64,000 nt of DNA from NCBI GenBank assembly GCA_963702695.1, contig CAVPDS010000032.1, positions 186,001-250,000 of the forward strand. Direction: 5' to 3'. Made by a program: the position numbers and the translations under genes. The notes beneath the pieces are model-generated. The model saw only the letters and a program-made list of their open reading frames with translations, made no database searches and was not told the DNA's origin. Of the stretch, positions 62,461 through 64,000 are shown in pieces (the stretch's first letter is position 1; each line of letters starts with the position of its first letter). This DNA is from VAZQ01 sp963702695 (GTDB lineage Bacteria; Pseudomonadota; Alphaproteobacteria; Rhizobiales; Xanthobacteraceae).

Positions 62461-62533
62461 GGCAGACGACGGAGAACGAATGAAAGATATCGATTATTCG
62501 TCCCTTGTCATCCGTCCTCGGGTGTCTGCCGTC
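62461..62533. repeat. Palindromic repeat, family D, between rppH and deacetylase genes
   Basis: GGCAGACGACGGAG ... CGTCCTCGGGTGTCTGCC, imperfect inverted repeat with inner CGAAT / ATTCG. Similar in wording to the sucA-sucB element at 45405. Confidence 0.55.
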
Positions 62534-62542
62534 TGGTGCCGC

Positions 62543-63760
62543 CTAACTCGACTTCGCCCGGTTTGCCACCGCGCTGATCGGCACCAGCATGATGCCGCGG
62601 CCCTCTGCGGCCTTCGCCCATTTGGCGATGCGCTCGAGCGTGACCGGCAGGCCGCTCGCCATGCCGACGGCGCTGCCGCGTTCGCGGGCGGCGGCTTCGA
62701 GCCGTCCGAGCGCGCGGTCGATATCGCCGGCGGCCGGCACCGTGTCGAGGACGATGTCGGCCTTGGCGAAGGCCAAGTTGTTGGCGCCGGCAATCTGGCT
62801 CGCCAAGCTGTGCGATGAGGACCCGTCATCGAGATAGATCAGGCCGCGCTTGGCGGTTTCGCGCAGCACCGGAGCGAGCGCCTGTTCCGACGCGGTGAAG
62901 CGCGCGCCCATGGAATTCGCGATTCCGACGTAGCCCTGGAATCGGCTCATGGCCCATTGCAGCCGATCGACATTCTGTGCGGCATCGAGGGAGGTCAGCA
63001 GCGTCTGCGGGCCCGAATCGTTGTCCGGATAGTCGAACGGCTCCATCGGCACCTGCAGGATCAGCTCATGCCCGCTGGCGCGCGCGCGGGCGGCCTGCTG
63101 GTCGAGTTCGGCGCCGTAGGAGGAGAACGCGAGCGTCACCGCGCCCGGCAGTTTGCTGATGGCGTCGTTGGTGCTGACCGCGCCGACGCCGAGCCCACCG
63201 ATCACGATCGCGATCTTCGGGGCATTCGGCTGGCCGGGGACCGGCTTGACCGGCCGGGCAAAGGCATCTGCCGGGCGGGTGCCGTCGTCGGCGACGCGCG
63301 GGAGCGGACCGTGGCGCGAGGCTTCCGCGAAGCGCGGCTCGCCGGTCGCGGTGGTCGCTTTGCCGTCGGCCGGAATCACCACTTCCTGGCGCTTGCCGCT
63401 GCTGCCGTCGATGATCGTGATGGTCTTGGTGGGCGCGGCGTTTGCCGGAGCGCTGGGCGGTGCGCCGTTCGCCGGCGGGCCGTCGTAGCGGTTGGGCCGC
63501 TCCGGACCGGCTGCGGCATCGGCTGTCGGCGCGGCTTGCTCCGGCTTTTGGATGCCGGCGTCCGCTTGCAGATTGGCCGGGACGACGGCGACCGGCTCAC
63601 CGCCGAGCGGGTCATCGGCGAGCATCACCCATCCTGCGAAAGCGGCGACGCAGAGGCCAAGCGCGCCCGCGATCAGCGGCGCGATGAGCCCCGACAGAGC
63701 AGGGCGCTTTTTCCTGATCTTGTGCTGGCCGAGCGGAGCGCTCAGGTCATCCGCCGCCAC
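62543..63760 (-). CDS. Divergent polysaccharide deacetylase family protein (YibQ-like)
   Basis: 405 residues. N-terminal transmembrane anchor about 24-47 (LIAPLIAGALGLCVAAFAGW), a long Pro/Ala-rich linker to ~170, then a divergent NodB-like domain with KIAIVIGGLGVGAVSTNDAI, LILQVPMEPFDYPDND and GIANSMGARFTASEQ. Periplasmic; family function unproven, linked by neighbourhood to peptidoglycan processing. Lies between ctpA-type protease and rppH genes, the usual Rhizobiales order. Confidence 0.92.
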   Translation of the reverse strand: MAADDLSAPLGQHKIRKKRPALSGLIAPLIAGALGLCVAAFAGWVMLADDPLGGEPVAVVPANLQADAGIQKPEQAAPTADAAAGPERPNRYDGPPANGAPPSAPANAAPTKTITIIDGSSGKRQEVVIPADGKATTATGEPRFAEASRHGPLPRVADDGTRPADAFARPVKPVPGQPNAPKIAIVIGGLGVGAVSTNDAISKLPGAVTLAFSSYGAELDQQAARARASGHELILQVPMEPFDYPDNDSGPQTLLTSLDAAQNVDRLQWAMSRFQGYVGIANSMGARFTASEQALAPVLRETAKRGLIYLDDGSSSHSLASQIAGANNLAFAKADIVLDTVPAAGDIDRALGRLEAAARERGSAVGMASGLPVTLERIAKWAKAAEGRGIMLVPISAVANRAKSS

Positions 63761-63856
63761 GGCCCAAACCCCCGCGAATCATGCGCACGAGCTTAGCACG
63801 TCGGCCGCTGCGCACGTGTTAACACGTTAACCCGTGCGTGAACGAACAGTTGATCG

Positions 63857-63893
63857 CCCAAAAACAAACGGGGCGGCCCAAAGGCCGCCCCGT
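63857..63893 (-). terminator. Intrinsic terminator after the carboxy-terminal processing protease gene
   Basis: Perfect 11-pair stem ACGGGGCGGCC / GGCCGCCCCGT, loop CAAA, followed on the minus strand by TTTGTTTTTGGG. Confidence 0.85.
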
Positions 63894-63916
63894 ATATCGG
63901 ATCACGTGCTGGAAGC

Positions 63917-64000
63917 TTAGTTCGGCACCGGCGACTTCTGATTCGGCGGATACGCCGAATTCTTGCTGGTGCCGCGAATGAGGTCGAGCGCGGCGTGGAG
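63917..64000 (-). CDS. S41 family C-terminal processing protease, C-terminal end only
   Basis: Only the last 27 residues are in the window: they read LHAALDLIRGTSKNSAYPPN and end SPVPN. The layout (S41 protease, then divergent deacetylase, then rppH) and the tail fit a CtpA-type periplasmic protease. The 5' part lies beyond the right edge. Confidence 0.7.
   Translation of the reverse strand, partial: LHAALDLIRGTSKNSAYPPNQKSPVPN

Overview
This is a GC-rich window (roughly two thirds G+C, estimated by eye) of an alphaproteobacterial chromosome. It is most likely from the Hyphomicrobiales (Rhizobiales), near the Bradyrhizobium / Rhodopseudomonas / Pseudolabrys group. Grounds: the order mdh-sucC-sucD-sucA-sucB-lpd; the block dapF-mtaB-ftsY-yciB followed by an opposing ccmA-B-C-D-G cluster and acnA; a five-gene F1 operon atpHAGDC; a ybbA / membrane protein / ybbP trio beside a GDSL esterase; and small families common in this order (DUF1223, DUF2794, DUF4337). 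Several families of intergenic palindromic repeats also fit. No rRNA, tRNA, CRISPR array, insertion sequence or prophage was recognised.

Layout. 0-8.4 kb: 3' end of an indolepyruvate oxidoreductase gene, trpS, an adenosine-kinase-like gene, small hypotheticals, a GAF-cyclase-TIR protein, proB and obgE. 8.8-11.6 kb: a four-gene cluster (Tat-type metallophosphoesterase, cupredoxin, ECF sigma factor, anti-sigma factor) lying between obgE-proB and the rplU-rpmA-acetyltransferase genes. 13-27 kb: dapF, mtaB, an FMN protein, a pseudouridine synthase, ftsY, yciB, the cytochrome c maturation cluster (interrupted by a two-gene islet), acnA and a DUF1223 gene. 27-37 kb: a collagen-like membrane protein, DUF2794, a Bax inhibitor-1 family gene, the ybb transporter genes, an esterase, thpR and zapE. 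37-49 kb: a TctC-type binding protein and the TCA operon. 49-56 kb: DUF4337, xerC, priA, recQ. 56-64 kb: the F1 ATP synthase operon, rppH, a divergent polysaccharide deacetylase and the 3' end of a carboxy-terminal processing protease gene.

Most of the window is housekeeping. The accessory material sits inside conserved operons. A DUF559 nuclease-like gene flanked by inverted double-hairpin repeats separates sucC from sucD. A membrane / pentapeptide-repeat gene pair of lower GC separates sucB from lpd. A lower-GC pair separates ccmB from ccmC. A small unrecognised membrane protein sits between atpD and atpC. The most interesting single gene is the GAF - class III cyclase - TIR protein at 4.4-6.0 kb, which joins a putative cyclic-nucleotide synthase to a putative NAD-cleaving effector domain in one chain. 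Two candidate small RNAs share a C-rich segment that could pair with ribosome binding sites and end in intrinsic terminators.

Three housekeeping genes (mtaB, lpd, atpD) each carry one extra base that breaks the frame. Sequencing or assembly error is the likeliest cause, because all three are otherwise intact and two of them encode core metabolic enzymes. These three are reported here as whole genes with a noted frameshift.
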